From: Hyphomicrobiales bacterium
Lineage (GTDB): Bacteria; Pseudomonadota; Alphaproteobacteria; Rhizobiales; Rhizobiaceae
Direction: 5' to 3'
Assembly (NCBI GenBank): GCA_003577315.1
Contig: QEVK01000022.1
Coordinates: forward strand, 1 to 64,000
DNA: 64,000 nt
A model generated the notes under the pieces. It ran no database searches. It was not told where the DNA came from and worked only from the letters and a program-made list of their open reading frames with translations. Shown here piece by piece: positions 9,125 through 17,704 of the stretch. Numbering within the stretch: position 1 is the first letter of the stretch; every line of letters starts with the position of its first letter. The translations under genes were made by a program, and so were the position numbers.

Positions 9125-10459
9125 ATGCCGCAGGAGCCAAGCGCGCGCCAGGACGCGACCCTGATCGCCGGCAGCGTGCTCGGCTTTCCCGCCCATGGCG
9201 AGCGGCCCGGCGCGCTTGGCGAGGTCCACGCCCGCCCGCACCCCCTGATCGCCTCGCCGCGGCTGCTGGTGCAGCTCGCCTTCATGACCGAGGGCGGCTC
9301 GGGCGTCGACCAGGCCGTGCTGGCGGCGCTGTCGCGCCGGCTCGGCATCGCCCCTCCCGACAAATCGGCCCGTCACCATGCGATGCGCTGGGGCAGGGGC
9401 TCGCTCAACTGGGAGCGGCACACCGAGTTCTCCACCTATCTGTGGGAGACGCCGCTGTCGCCGCGCACCGGCAGGCCGGTCGACGAATCGCCCTTCGGCA
9501 ACGGCTTCAGCCCGCCCGGCGCGGTCATCTCGGGCGTGCGGGTGGAGATCCGCAAATGGACGGAGGCGACCGAGCGGCTCGTCGCCGATTTCGACCCGGC
9601 GAGCCTGAGCTATTCCGTGGTCGAGAACGGCAAGGCGGCCGCGATCACCGACTTCCGCCAGGACGGCGACGGCCTCACCCGCATCCTGATCCTCGACCGC
9701 GGCCTGTCGCCGGCGCGCGTCGGCGCGCTGTCGCAGCGGCTGATCGAGATCGAGACCTACCGCACGCTCGCCATGCTGGGCCTGCCGCTGGCGCAGTCGC
9801 TGTCGCCGCGCATCCGCAGGATCGAGGACCGGCTGGCCGCGCTCACCGGCGAGATGCGCGCCAGCGGCCCGGACAGGAGCCAGGAGCAGCTCGCCGCGCT
9901 GACGGAGATCGCCGCGGAGCTGGAGGCCGACGCGGCCGCCAGCCTCTACCGCTTCGGCGCGAGCCGCGCCTATCACGGCATCGTCGAGGAGCGGCTGGAG
10001 GCGTTGCAGGAGACGCCGGTGCCCGGCTACGAGACCTGGGCCGGCTTCCTCCAGAAGCGCGTCGCGCCGGCGATGCGCACCTGCCGCTCGGTCGAGGAGC
10101 GGCAGGCCAACCTGTCGCGCAAGCTGGCGCGCGCGGCGACCCTGCTTCGCACCTGGGTCGACGTCGAGCTGGAGCGCCAGAACCGCGACCTGCTGTCCTC
10201 GATGAACCGCCGCGCGCGGCTGCAATTGCGGCTGCAACAGACGGTCGAGGGGCTTTCGGTCGCCGCCGTCTCCTATTACGTCATCGGCCTGATCGGCTAT
10301 CTCGCCAAGGGCGCGCAGCCTCTCGGCATCGCGCTCGCGCCCGAGCTGGTCATGGCGGCCGCGGTGCCGGTGGTGGTGCTGGCGCTGTGGCTGGTCGTGC
10401 GGCGCATCCGCCGCACCCACGCGGCCGAGGACGCCCAGCCCGGCGACGGGGCGGGCTGA
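9125..10459 (+). CDS. DUF3422 family membrane protein
   Basis: 444-aa protein of unknown function. The N-terminal half has the DUF3422 hallmarks GEVHARPHPLIASP (about residues 36-49) and HHAMRWGRGSLNWERHTEFS (about 86-105). A long helical central region (about 215-380) with coiled-coil character follows, then two transmembrane helices near the C-terminus (about 380-400 and 408-430) and a basic cytoplasmic end. The family is frequent in proteobacteria, sometimes near hydroxy-acid or cell-envelope genes. The ATG at 9125 follows AGAGGGAACGC. The gene lies between the regulator/lldD unit and glcDEF and reads towards glcD, 88 nt ahead of it. A role in the hydroxy-acid regulon is possible but only by position. 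Confidence 0.85.
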   Translation: MPQEPSARQDATLIAGSVLGFPAHGERPGALGEVHARPHPLIASPRLLVQLAFMTEGGSGVDQAVLAALSRRLGIAPPDKSARHHAMRWGRGSLNWERHTEFSTYLWETPLSPRTGRPVDESPFGNGFSPPGAVISGVRVEIRKWTEATERLVADFDPASLSYSVVENGKAAAITDFRQDGDGLTRILILDRGLSPARVGALSQRLIEIETYRTLAMLGLPLAQSLSPRIRRIEDRLAALTGEMRASGPDRSQEQLAALTEIAAELEADAAASLYRFGASRAYHGIVEERLEALQETPVPGYETWAGFLQKRVAPAMRTCRSVEERQANLSRKLARAATLLRTWVDVELERQNRDLLSSMNRRARLQLRLQQTVEGLSVAAVSYYVIGLIGYLAKGAQPLGIALAPELVMAAAVPVVVLALWLVVRRIRRTHAAEDAQPGDGAG

Positions 10460-10512
10460 CGCGCCGTTGTCTGGCGGCCTGGCGATGACGGTTTGCGGCC
10501 GCGCACGATAAT

Positions 10513-10531
10513 TGGTAAGGCAATTTTACCA
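10513..10531 (+). promoter_or_regulatory. Operator upstream of glcD
   Basis: TGGTAAGGCAATTTTACCA, a palindrome with 6-bp arms TGGTAA / TTACCA and 7-nt centre, followed by GTTGG. It ends 16 nt before the glcD ATG and just before the GGAGGA ribosome-binding site. The left half, AATTGGTAAGGCAATT, also resembles PdhR/LldR sites. It closely matches the site at 8954-8972, which suggests control by the GntR-type regulator at 8138-8908. Confidence 0.65.
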
Positions 10532-10547
10532 GTTGGAGGATGCTGCC

Positions 10548-12044
10548 ATGTCCGGTCTCGTCATGCCCGCGCCAGACGGGGCGACGCTTCGCAACCGCGA
10601 CGAGATCGTCGCCGACATGCGCATCATCGTGCCGGGCGAGGGCGTGGTCGACACCGAGCATTCCATGCGCGCCTTCGAGACCGACGGGCTGACGGCCTAT
10701 CGCCAGCTCCCGCTGGTGGTGGTTCTGCCGCAGACCGTGGCGCAGGTCGCCCGCATCCTCAAATACTGCAACGACCGCAACATCCGCGTCGTGCCGCGCG
10801 GCGCGGGCACCTCGCTGTCGGGCGGCGCGCTGCCGCTGGCCGATGCGGTGCTGCTGGTCATGAGCCGCTTCAACCGCATCCTCGACATCGACTACGCCAA
10901 CCGCACCGTCACCGCGCAGCCGGGCGTCACCAATCTCGGCATCACCGACGCCGTGCGCCACGAGGGCTTCTACTACGCGCCCGACCCGTCCTCGCAGATC
11001 GCCTGCTCCATCGGCGGCAACGTGGCGGAGAATTCCGGCGGCGTGCATTGCCTGAAATACGGGCTGACGGCCAACAACGTGCTGGGCGTCGAGATGGTGC
11101 TGATGAGCGGCGAGGTGGTGCGCCTCGGCGGCAAGCACCTCGACGCCGAGGGCTACGACCTTCTCGGCGTCGTCACCGGCTCCGAGGGGCTGCTCGGCGT
11201 CGTCACCGAGGTCACGGTGCGCATCTTGAAGGCGCCCGAGACCGCGCGCGCCGTCCTCCTCGGCTTCCCCTCCAACGAGCAGGCCGGCCAGTGCGTGGCC
11301 GACATCATCGGCGCCGGCATCGTGCCCGGCGGCATGGAGATGATGGACGCGCCGGCGATCCGCGCCGCCGAGGATTTCGTCCATGCCGGCTACCCGCTCG
11401 ACGTCGAGGCGCTGCTGATCGTCGAGCTCGACGGGCCGGGGGCGGAGGTCGACCACCTGATCGGCCGCGTGGAGGCCATCGCGCGGGACAACGGCTCCAC
11501 CACCTGCCGCGTCTCGCAGAGCGAGGCGGAGCGGCTCACCTTCTGGGCCGGCCGCAAGGCCGCCTTCCCGGCGGTCGGCCGCATCTCGCCCGACTATTAC
11601 TGCATGGACGGCACGATTCCGCGCAAGGAGCTGCCGAAGGTGCTTTCCGGTATGCGCGAGATGTCGGAGAAGTACGGCCTCGGCGTCGCCAACGTCTTCC
11701 ATGCCGGCGACGGCAACCTCCATCCGCTCATCCTCTACGACGCCAACGTGCCGGGCGAGCTGGAGCGGGCGGAGGCCTTCGGGGCCGACATATTGCGCCT
11801 GTGCGTCAGGGTCGGCGGCGTGCTGACCGGCGAGCACGGCGTGGGCGTGGAAAAGCGCGACCTGATGCCGGAGATGTTCTCCGAGGACGACCTTGCCCAG
11901 CAGATGCGGGTCAAATGCGCCTTCGACCCCGGCCATCTGCTGAACCCCGGCAAGATGTTCCCGCAGCTCCACCGCTGCGCCGAGCTCGGCCGCATGCACG
12001 TGCGCGCCGGGCAAATTCCCTTCCCGGACATCCCGAGGTTCTGA
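10548..12044 (+). CDS. glcD: Glycolate oxidase, FAD-linked catalytic subunit
   Basis: FAD subunit of the three-part glycolate (and D-lactate) dehydrogenase that makes glyoxylate at the inner membrane. The 498-aa protein has a PCMH-type FAD domain with PRGAGTSLSGGALPLAD (about residues 84-100) and a C-terminal FAD oxidase domain with the conserved HAGDGNLHPL and GGVLTGEHGVGVEK segments. The length is standard for GlcD. GGAGGA sits 7 nt before the ATG at 10548, and an operator lies between it and the upstream gene. The stop overlaps the glcE start by one base (TGATG), so the two subunits are coupled. Confidence 0.96.
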   Translation: MSGLVMPAPDGATLRNRDEIVADMRIIVPGEGVVDTEHSMRAFETDGLTAYRQLPLVVVLPQTVAQVARILKYCNDRNIRVVPRGAGTSLSGGALPLADAVLLVMSRFNRILDIDYANRTVTAQPGVTNLGITDAVRHEGFYYAPDPSSQIACSIGGNVAENSGGVHCLKYGLTANNVLGVEMVLMSGEVVRLGGKHLDAEGYDLLGVVTGSEGLLGVVTEVTVRILKAPETARAVLLGFPSNEQAGQCVADIIGAGIVPGGMEMMDAPAIRAAEDFVHAGYPLDVEALLIVELDGPGAEVDHLIGRVEAIARDNGSTTCRVSQSEAERLTFWAGRKAAFPAVGRISPDYYCMDGTIPRKELPKVLSGMREMSEKYGLGVANVFHAGDGNLHPLILYDANVPGELERAEAFGADILRLCVRVGGVLTGEHGVGVEKRDLMPEMFSEDDLAQQMRVKCAFDPGHLLNPGKMFPQLHRCAELGRMHVRAGQIPFPDIPRF

Positions 12045-13252
12045 TGAGGACGTTCCAGCCGACATCGGCTGAGGAGGCGCTGGAGGTCGTGCGCTGGGCG
12101 GTCTCGGGCCGGACGCCGCTGGAGGTGATCGGCGGCGGCACGCGCCGCGGCGTCGGCCGGCCGGTGGCGGCGCAGCATGCGCTCGACCTGTCCGGGCTTT
12201 GCGGCGTCACCCTCTACGAGCCGGAGGAGCTGGTGCTGTCGGCCCGCGCCGGCACGCCGCTTTCCGAGATCGAGGCGCTGCTCGCCGCCTCGGGGCAGCA
12301 GCTCGCCTTCGAGCCGATGGACCATGCGCCGCTCGCCGGCGGCGAGGCGCGCAAGGGCACGATCGGCGGCGTGCTGGCGGCGAACGCATCCGGCCCGCGC
12401 CGCATCAAGGCGGGCGCCGCGCGCGACCACGTGCTCGGCATCCATGCCGTGTCGGGGCGCGGCGAGGCGTTCAAGTCGGGCGGCCGCGTGGTCAAGAACG
12501 TCACCGGCTACGATCTCGCCAAGGTCGTGGCGGGCTCCTGGGGCACGCTGGCGGCGGTGACGGACGTCACCTTCAAGGTGCTGCCGGCCGCCGAGACCGA
12601 GGCGACGCTGGTGCTGCGCGGGCTGAGCGAGGAGGAGGCCGCCAACGCCATGGCCGTCGCCATGACCTCGAGCGGCGAGGTGTCCGGCGCCGCCCACCTG
12701 CCCGAGACCGTGGTCGGCAAGGTGCTTTCCGGCCGGCTGCCGGGCTGGCGCGGCGCGACGCTGCTGCGGCTCGAAGGCTTCGCGCCGTCCGTCGCCTACC
12801 GTTTCGAGAAGCTGGCGGCGCTGCTCGCGCCGGTGGCCGCGCCGGAACGGCTGGAGGCGCAGGATTCGTGCTCCCTGTGGCGCGAGATCCGCGACTGCGT
12901 CCCCTTCGCCGACGGCACGCACAAGCCGGTCTGGCGCGTCTCCATGGCCCCGTCGAACGGCCATCGCATGGTCATGGCGCTGCGCATGGAAGCCGCCGTC
13001 GACGCCTTCTACGACTGGCAGGGCGGGCTGATCTGGCTGCGTATGGAGGCGGAAGCGGAGGCGCAGGCCCTGCGCCGGCAGGTCGCGGCCCATGGCGGCG
13101 GCCATGCGACGCTGGTCCGCGCGCCGGCCGCCGTGAGGGCGGCGCTGCCTGTTTTCCAGCCGCAGCCGCCGGCGCTCGCCGGCCTGTCGGCCCGGCTCAG
13201 GGAACAGTTCGACCCGCTCGGCATCCTCAACCCCGGCAGGATGGATGTCTGA
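12044..13252 (+). CDS. glcE: Glycolate oxidase, FAD-binding subunit
   Basis: Second FAD-binding subunit of glycolate dehydrogenase. The 402-aa protein has the PCMH FAD domain, with VIGGGTRRGVGRP at residues 28-40, TIGGVLAANASGPRRIKAG near 106-124 and VKNVTGYDLAK near 150-160. It is shorter than GlcD because it lacks most of the C-terminal catalytic lobe, as usual for GlcE. It begins in the glcD stop (TGATG at 12042-12046). A small membrane-protein gene separates it from glcF, an arrangement that differs from the contiguous glcDEF of enterobacteria. Confidence 0.94.
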   Translation: MRTFQPTSAEEALEVVRWAVSGRTPLEVIGGGTRRGVGRPVAAQHALDLSGLCGVTLYEPEELVLSARAGTPLSEIEALLAASGQQLAFEPMDHAPLAGGEARKGTIGGVLAANASGPRRIKAGAARDHVLGIHAVSGRGEAFKSGGRVVKNVTGYDLAKVVAGSWGTLAAVTDVTFKVLPAAETEATLVLRGLSEEEAANAMAVAMTSSGEVSGAAHLPETVVGKVLSGRLPGWRGATLLRLEGFAPSVAYRFEKLAALLAPVAAPERLEAQDSCSLWREIRDCVPFADGTHKPVWRVSMAPSNGHRMVMALRMEAAVDAFYDWQGGLIWLRMEAEAEAQALRRQVAAHGGGHATLVRAPAAVRAALPVFQPQPPALAGLSARLREQFDPLGILNPGRMDV

Positions 13253-13297
13253 GCCGCCTGTGATAGCTTCGACCCGTTCCGCAAGAGGGAGACGACA

Positions 13298-13690
13298 ATG
13301 ACCGACCCCGGCACGCAGCCCGCCCCCCGCCGGCCCGCCCCCCGCCAGACCGACCGTTGGCTCGAGCCCGGCCCGACCAACGTGCAGGTCATCTATGTCC
13401 TCTACATCGCAAGCTTCGTCATCGGCGTCACGGCGATCGTCGGCATCGTGATCGCCTATCTCAACCGCGGCAAGGCGGGCGGCTGGGTCGAGACCCACTA
13501 CACCTGGGCGATCCGCACCTTCTGGATCGGGCTTCTGGGCGGCTTCGTCTCGCTGCTGCTCATGATCGTCGGCATCGGCTTCCTGCTGGCGCTCGCCGTG
13601 GCGATCTGGGTGATCGTGCGCTGCGTCGTCGGCCTGCAGGCCGTCAGCCGCGGCGAGCCGATCCGCAACCCCGAAAGCTGGATGCTCTGA
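13298..13690 (+). CDS. DUF4870-like membrane protein between glcE and glcF
   Basis: 130-aa protein with a Pro/Arg-rich cytoplasmic start (residues 1-25) and about three hydrophobic segments (29-50, 65-83 and 86-109). It holds a GWVETHYTWAIRTFWIG segment typical of the COG3671/DUF4870 group, which has no known function. The ATG at 13298 is preceded by AGAGGGAGACGACA, a good ribosome-binding site. It lies 45 nt after glcE and 7 nt before glcF on the same strand, so it is almost certainly co-transcribed. A role in anchoring or assembling the Glc complex, or in transport, is only a guess. Confidence 0.82.
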   Translation: MTDPGTQPAPRRPAPRQTDRWLEPGPTNVQVIYVLYIASFVIGVTAIVGIVIAYLNRGKAGGWVETHYTWAIRTFWIGLLGGFVSLLLMIVGIGFLLALAVAIWVIVRCVVGLQAVSRGEPIRNPESWML

Positions 13691-13697
13691 GCCTCCC

Positions 13698-15011
13698 ATG
13701 CAGACCAGCTTCACGCCGGCCCAGCTTGCCGACCCGCATGTGGCGGAGGCCGAGTCGATCCTGCGCAAATGCGTGCATTGCGGCTTCTGCACCGCCACAT
13801 GCCCGACCTATGTCACGCTCGGCAACGAGCTCGATTCGCCGCGCGGCCGCATCTACCTCATCAAGGACATGCTGGAGAACGGGCGGGCGGCCGACGCCGG
13901 GATCGTCACCCATGTCGACCGCTGCCTGTCGTGCCTTGCCTGCATGACGACCTGCCCCTCGGGCGTGCATTACATGCACCTCGTCGACCATGCCCGCGCC
14001 CATATCGAGAAGACCTATACAAGGCCGCTGCCCGACCGGCTGGTGCGCGCCGCGCTCGCGGCGATCCTGCCCCATCCGGCCCGCTTCCGCGTGGCGCTGG
14101 CGCTGGCGCGGCTCGGCCGTCCCTTCGCGAGGCTGTTCGACGCGGTGCCGCCGCTGCGCCCGCTCGCCGCCATGCTGCGGCTCGCGTCCGCATCCGTGCC
14201 CGCCGCCTCGCCCGTCTCGCGGCCCGCCACCCATGAAGCGCAGGGGCCGCGGCGCGGTCGCGTCGCCATCCTCACCGGCTGCGCCCAGTCGGTGCTGGAG
14301 CCCGGCATCAACGAGGCGACGATAGCGCTGCTCACCCGCCTCGGCGTCGAGGTGGTGGTGCCGCAGGGCGAGGGCTGCTGCGGCGCGCTGGTGCATCACA
14401 TGGGCCGCGAGGACGACGCGCTCGCCGCCGCGCGCAGGAATGTCGATGCGTGGATGAGGACGATGGAGGAGGGCGGCCTCGACGCCGTCATCGTCACCGC
14501 CTCTGGCTGCGGCACCACGATCAAGGACTACGGCTTCATGCTGCGGCTCGACCCCGCCTATGCCGAAAAGGCGGCGAGGGTGTCGGCGCTGGCCAGGGAC
14601 GTGACCGAGTATCTGGCGACGCTCGACCTGCCGGAGCCGGCGGTGCGGCCGGGGCTCACCGTCGCCTACCATTCGGCCTGCTCGCTCCAGCACGGCCAGC
14701 GCGTGACGCGCCAGCCGAAGGATCTGCTGGCGCGCGCGGGCTTCACGGTGCGCGAGCCGGCGGAGGCGCATCTGTGCTGCGGCTCGGCCGGCACCTACAA
14801 CATCCTCCAGCCCGGGATCGCGACGACGCTGCGCGACAGGAAGGTGGCCAACATCGAGGCGCTGGGAGCCGATGTCGTGGCGGCCGGCAATATCGGCTGC
14901 ATCACCCAGATCGCCTCCGGCTGCGGCCTGCCCGTGGTCCACACCGTGCGCCTGCTCGACTGGGCCTATGGGGGCCAGCGCCCGCCGGGCCTGCCCGGCC
15001 CCGCCGCCTGA
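13698..15011 (+). CDS. glcF: Glycolate oxidase, iron-sulfur subunit
   Basis: Electron-transfer subunit that takes electrons from GlcD/GlcE to the quinone pool. The 437-aa protein has two ferredoxin-type [4Fe-4S] motifs (Cys25-28-31-35 in CVHCGFCTATCP and Cys76-79-82-86 in CLSCLACMTTCP) and two C-terminal CCG domains (GEGCCGALVHHMG and AHLCCGSAGTYN), as in GlcF, LutA and GlpC. It starts 7 nt after the DUF4870-like gene. A GC-rich stem-loop follows the stop and probably closes the glcD-glcE-DUF4870-glcF operon. Confidence 0.96.
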   Translation: MQTSFTPAQLADPHVAEAESILRKCVHCGFCTATCPTYVTLGNELDSPRGRIYLIKDMLENGRAADAGIVTHVDRCLSCLACMTTCPSGVHYMHLVDHARAHIEKTYTRPLPDRLVRAALAAILPHPARFRVALALARLGRPFARLFDAVPPLRPLAAMLRLASASVPAASPVSRPATHEAQGPRRGRVAILTGCAQSVLEPGINEATIALLTRLGVEVVVPQGEGCCGALVHHMGREDDALAAARRNVDAWMRTMEEGGLDAVIVTASGCGTTIKDYGFMLRLDPAYAEKAARVSALARDVTEYLATLDLPEPAVRPGLTVAYHSACSLQHGQRVTRQPKDLLARAGFTVREPAEAHLCCGSAGTYNILQPGIATTLRDRKVANIEALGADVVAAGNIGCITQIASGCGLPVVHTVRLLDWAYGGQRPPGLPGPAA

Positions 15012-15022
15012 CGCAAACGGAC

Positions 15023-15052
15023 AGGGGCGGCGCAACCCCTCGCGCCGCCCCT
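15023..15052 (+). terminator. Stem-loop after glcF
   Basis: Perfect 11-bp stem AGGGGCGGCGC / GCGCCGCCCCT (15023-15033 and 15042-15052) with an 8-nt loop between the convergent glcF and L,D-transpeptidase genes. No clear T tract follows, so termination may be weak or Rho-assisted. Confidence 0.55.
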
Positions 15053-15086
15053 GCCTTGCCGCCGTCCCCCGGCTGCGTCGTCCTGC

Positions 15087-15893
15087 CTACATCACCACGA
15101 CGGTCGCGCCGACGGGCACCCGGTCGTAGAGGTCGATCACGTCCTCGTTGCGCATGCGGATGCAGCCCGAGGATACCGCCCCGCCGATCGTCCACGGCTG
15201 GTTCGTGCCGTGGATGCGGTAGAGCGTGGAGCCGAGATAGAGTGCGCGCGCGCCCATCGGGTTCTCGATGCCGCCCTTCATGTGGACGGGCAGGATGCGG
15301 CCCTTCTTCTTCTCGCGCTCGATCATCTCGGCCGGCGGCCGCCAGTCGGGCCACTCGGCCTTGCGCGTCACCTTGTGGGTGCCGGCCCATTCGAAGCCCG
15401 GCTTGCCGGTGCCGACGCCGTAGCGGCGCGCCTTGCCGTCCTTCTCGACGAGGTAGAGGAAGTTCTCGCGCGTGTCGATGACGACGGTGCCCGCCTTGTG
15501 CGGCCCGTCATAGTCCACCACCTGCGGCAGGAACTTCGGATCGATCCGCGGCGCGGCCTTGCGCGCCGCGCCGGCCACGGCCGCCGTGCGCACCTGGCCG
15601 GGCGCGCGCTCGCGCGCCGTCGTGCGCGGCCGCTCGCGAACGACCGGCGCGGGCGCCACGCGCACGCTGTAGCCCTGCGGCAGGCCGGGACGCTGCCGCT
15701 CGGCGTGCCGGGCCGGTTGGCGGGAAGCCGGCGCGCGCTGCAACTGCAACACCCACGGCGCGGAAAGGTCGGGGCTGACCACCAGCGGCGGGCGCTCGCC
15801 GTAGCGGGCCTGCGCGGCCGCGTCCTGCGGAAAGAGCGCGGCAAGCGCCGCCGCCACGAAGGTTATGCCCAGAACGGTCGTGCAATGTCTCAT
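15087..15893 (-). CDS. L,D-transpeptidase (YkuD domain), exported
   Basis: Periplasmic enzyme that forms or edits peptidoglycan links, such as 3-3 cross-links or attachment of proteins to the wall. The 268-aa protein has a signal peptide (residues 1-29, hydrophobic 7-22, likely cut after AQA), a Pro/Arg-rich linker (about 45-120) and a YkuD domain (about 134-268). The catalytic motif is intact: His228 in IHGTNQPWTIGG and Cys244 in SSGCIRM. The start at 15893 gives a proper signal peptide, while an upstream in-frame start adds a non-signal extension. It is divergent from tag with 188 nt between them. Alphaproteobacteria carry many paralogues, so the exact role is open. Confidence 0.92.
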   Translation of the reverse strand: MRHCTTVLGITFVAAALAALFPQDAAAQARYGERPPLVVSPDLSAPWVLQLQRAPASRQPARHAERQRPGLPQGYSVRVAPAPVVRERPRTTARERAPGQVRTAAVAGAARKAAPRIDPKFLPQVVDYDGPHKAGTVVIDTRENFLYLVEKDGKARRYGVGTGKPGFEWAGTHKVTRKAEWPDWRPPAEMIEREKKKGRILPVHMKGGIENPMGARALYLGSTLYRIHGTNQPWTIGGAVSSGCIRMRNEDVIDLYDRVPVGATVVVM

Positions 15894-16081
15894 CGGACGT
15901 ACTCGCTGCCAATTCGTCGCGAGGCACGCTGCGGGCCTGCGCCCGTCGTCCTCGTGCCGGCGATTGTCGGGGAAGGCGCGAAGCAAATCGTGAATCGGAT
16001 TTCATGAACTGCCGGCTTTCGCGTAAACCTTCCGGTGTGGTTACCGCCGGGTTGAGCGGATTGGTAAAGGAAGGTTGAACG

Positions 16082-16714
16082 ATGGTCGACGGGCTGCTGA
16101 CGGGCGAGGACGGGCTGGCGCGCTGCGCGTGGCATGGCGGGCTCGAAGACTACCGCCGCTACCACGACGAGGAATGGGGCCGCCCCGTCGCCGACGACGT
16201 GCGCCTGTTCGAGAAGCTGTGCCTGGAAGGCTTCCAGTCCGGCCTGTCGTGGCTGACGATCCTGCGCAAGCGCGACAATTTCCGCGCCGCCTTCCACGGC
16301 TTCGACTTCCGCGTGCTGGCGCAGAAGGACGCGGAGCAGGCGATGCCGCGCCATCTCGCCGATGCCGGCATCGTGCGCCATCGCGGCAAGATCGCCTCCG
16401 TCTACAACAACGCCCGGCGCGCGGTGGAGCTGGCCGACGAGGCCGGCTCGCTCGCCCGCTTCTTCTGGGCGTTCGAGCCGGGGCCGGGCGAGCGGCCGGA
16501 AAGGCTCGACTGGGCGAGCCTTTCGGCGCTCGGCAGGACGCCGGCCTCGATCCGCATCTCGAAGGAGCTGAAGAAGCGCGGCTGGTCCTTCGTCGGCCCG
16601 ACCACGGTCTATGCCTTCATGCAGGCGATGGGCATGGTCAACGACCATGTCGAGGGCTGCGTCTGCCGGACGCGGATCGAGGCCGCGCGCGCCGCTTTCG
16701 TCCGCCCCGCCTGA
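16082..16714 (+). CDS. tag: DNA-3-methyladenine glycosylase I
   Basis: Base-excision repair enzyme that removes 3-methyladenine from alkylated DNA. The 210-aa protein shows the family opening RCAWHGG...YHDEEWGRP, with zinc ligands Cys15 and His28, and the C-terminal pair in NDHVEGCVC. The central FEKLCLEGFQSGLSW and GWSFVGPTTVYAFMQAMGM blocks are typical of Tag. AGGAAGG precedes the ATG at a short distance. It is probably transcribed alone from the region shared with the divergent L,D-transpeptidase gene. Confidence 0.95.
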   Translation: MVDGLLTGEDGLARCAWHGGLEDYRRYHDEEWGRPVADDVRLFEKLCLEGFQSGLSWLTILRKRDNFRAAFHGFDFRVLAQKDAEQAMPRHLADAGIVRHRGKIASVYNNARRAVELADEAGSLARFFWAFEPGPGERPERLDWASLSALGRTPASIRISKELKKRGWSFVGPTTVYAFMQAMGMVNDHVEGCVCRTRIEAARAAFVRPA

Positions 16715-16852
16715 CGCCGGCCCGCCCGAAGCCGGCACCGCGACGGCTGCGTCTTCCCGGCGCGGCCGAAAGCGGGTGACAGGAGATGCCGCTTCGGCTA
16801 ATCCCGTCGCGGCCCGCCCCATGGGCCGGAACTGGAAACGGACGGATCGTCG

Positions 16853-17701
16853 ATGGCGGAAATGATCGAGACGCTCGCCCCGCTCGCCGAGGGCTACGGC
16901 GTCATCCTGTGCGACGTGTGGGGGGTGCTGCACAACGGGATGCGCGCCTTCCCCGAAGCGGTGGCGGCGCTGCGCGCCGCGCGCGCGCAGGGGCGGGCGG
17001 TGGTGCTCGTCACCAACTCGCCGCGCCCGCGCGACGGCGTCGCCGACCAGCTCGCGCTGCTCGACGTCCCGGCCGACTGCTACGACGCGATCGTCTCCTC
17101 CGGCGACGTCACGCGCCGGCTGATCGAGAACGGCCCGCGCCGCGTCTTCCATCTCGGCCCCGACCGCGACCTCGCCATCTATGACGGCATCGACGTCGAG
17201 CTCACCGAGGAGTTCGAGGCCCAGGCCGCGGTCTGCACCGGCATGTTCGACGACGACGAGACCCCCGACGACTATGCCGACATGCTGCAACGCTTCCGCG
17301 CCCGCAACCTGCCCTTCATCTGCGCCAATCCCGACATCGTCGTCGAGCGCGGCGACGAGCTGATCTGGTGCGCGGGCGCGCTCGCCCGCGACTATGCCCG
17401 GCTCGGCGGCCGCACCGAGATCGCCGGCAAGCCGCACCGGCCGATCTACGACGCGGCGCTCGCCGCCGCCTCCGAAATCCTCGGCCGCGAGGTGGCGAGG
17501 AGCGAGGCGCTCGCCATCGGCGACGGCATCCTGACCGACATCAAGGGCGCGGCCGACAACGGCATCGACGTGCTGTTCGTCTCCGGCGGCATCCATGCCG
17601 CCGAGTATGGCGGCCCGCACGCGCCGGAACCGGCCCGGCTCGCGGCCTTCCTCGAAAAGCACGGCTACGCACCCGTCGCCGTCATCCCGCGCCTGAGGTA
17701 G
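16853..17701 (+). CDS. HAD superfamily class IIA phosphatase (TIGR01459-like)
   Basis: Haloacid dehalogenase-like hydrolase of the NagD group, 282 aa. It carries motif I DVWGVLHNG with nucleophile Asp21, motif II VLVTNSPRPR, a C2-type cap region (about residues 75-190), the Lys motif GKPHRPIYDAAL and motif III AIGDGILTDIKGA. Members of this subfamily are common beside ribF in Rhizobiales. The substrate is not known. It lies 3 nt before ribF on the same strand, so co-transcription is near certain. A link to flavin or nucleotide phosphate turnover is possible but only by context. Confidence 0.88.
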   Translation: MAEMIETLAPLAEGYGVILCDVWGVLHNGMRAFPEAVAALRAARAQGRAVVLVTNSPRPRDGVADQLALLDVPADCYDAIVSSGDVTRRLIENGPRRVFHLGPDRDLAIYDGIDVELTEEFEAQAAVCTGMFDDDETPDDYADMLQRFRARNLPFICANPDIVVERGDELIWCAGALARDYARLGGRTEIAGKPHRPIYDAALAAASEILGREVARSEALAIGDGILTDIKGAADNGIDVLFVSGGIHAAEYGGPHAPEPARLAAFLEKHGYAPVAVIPRLR

Positions 17702-17704
17702 GCG

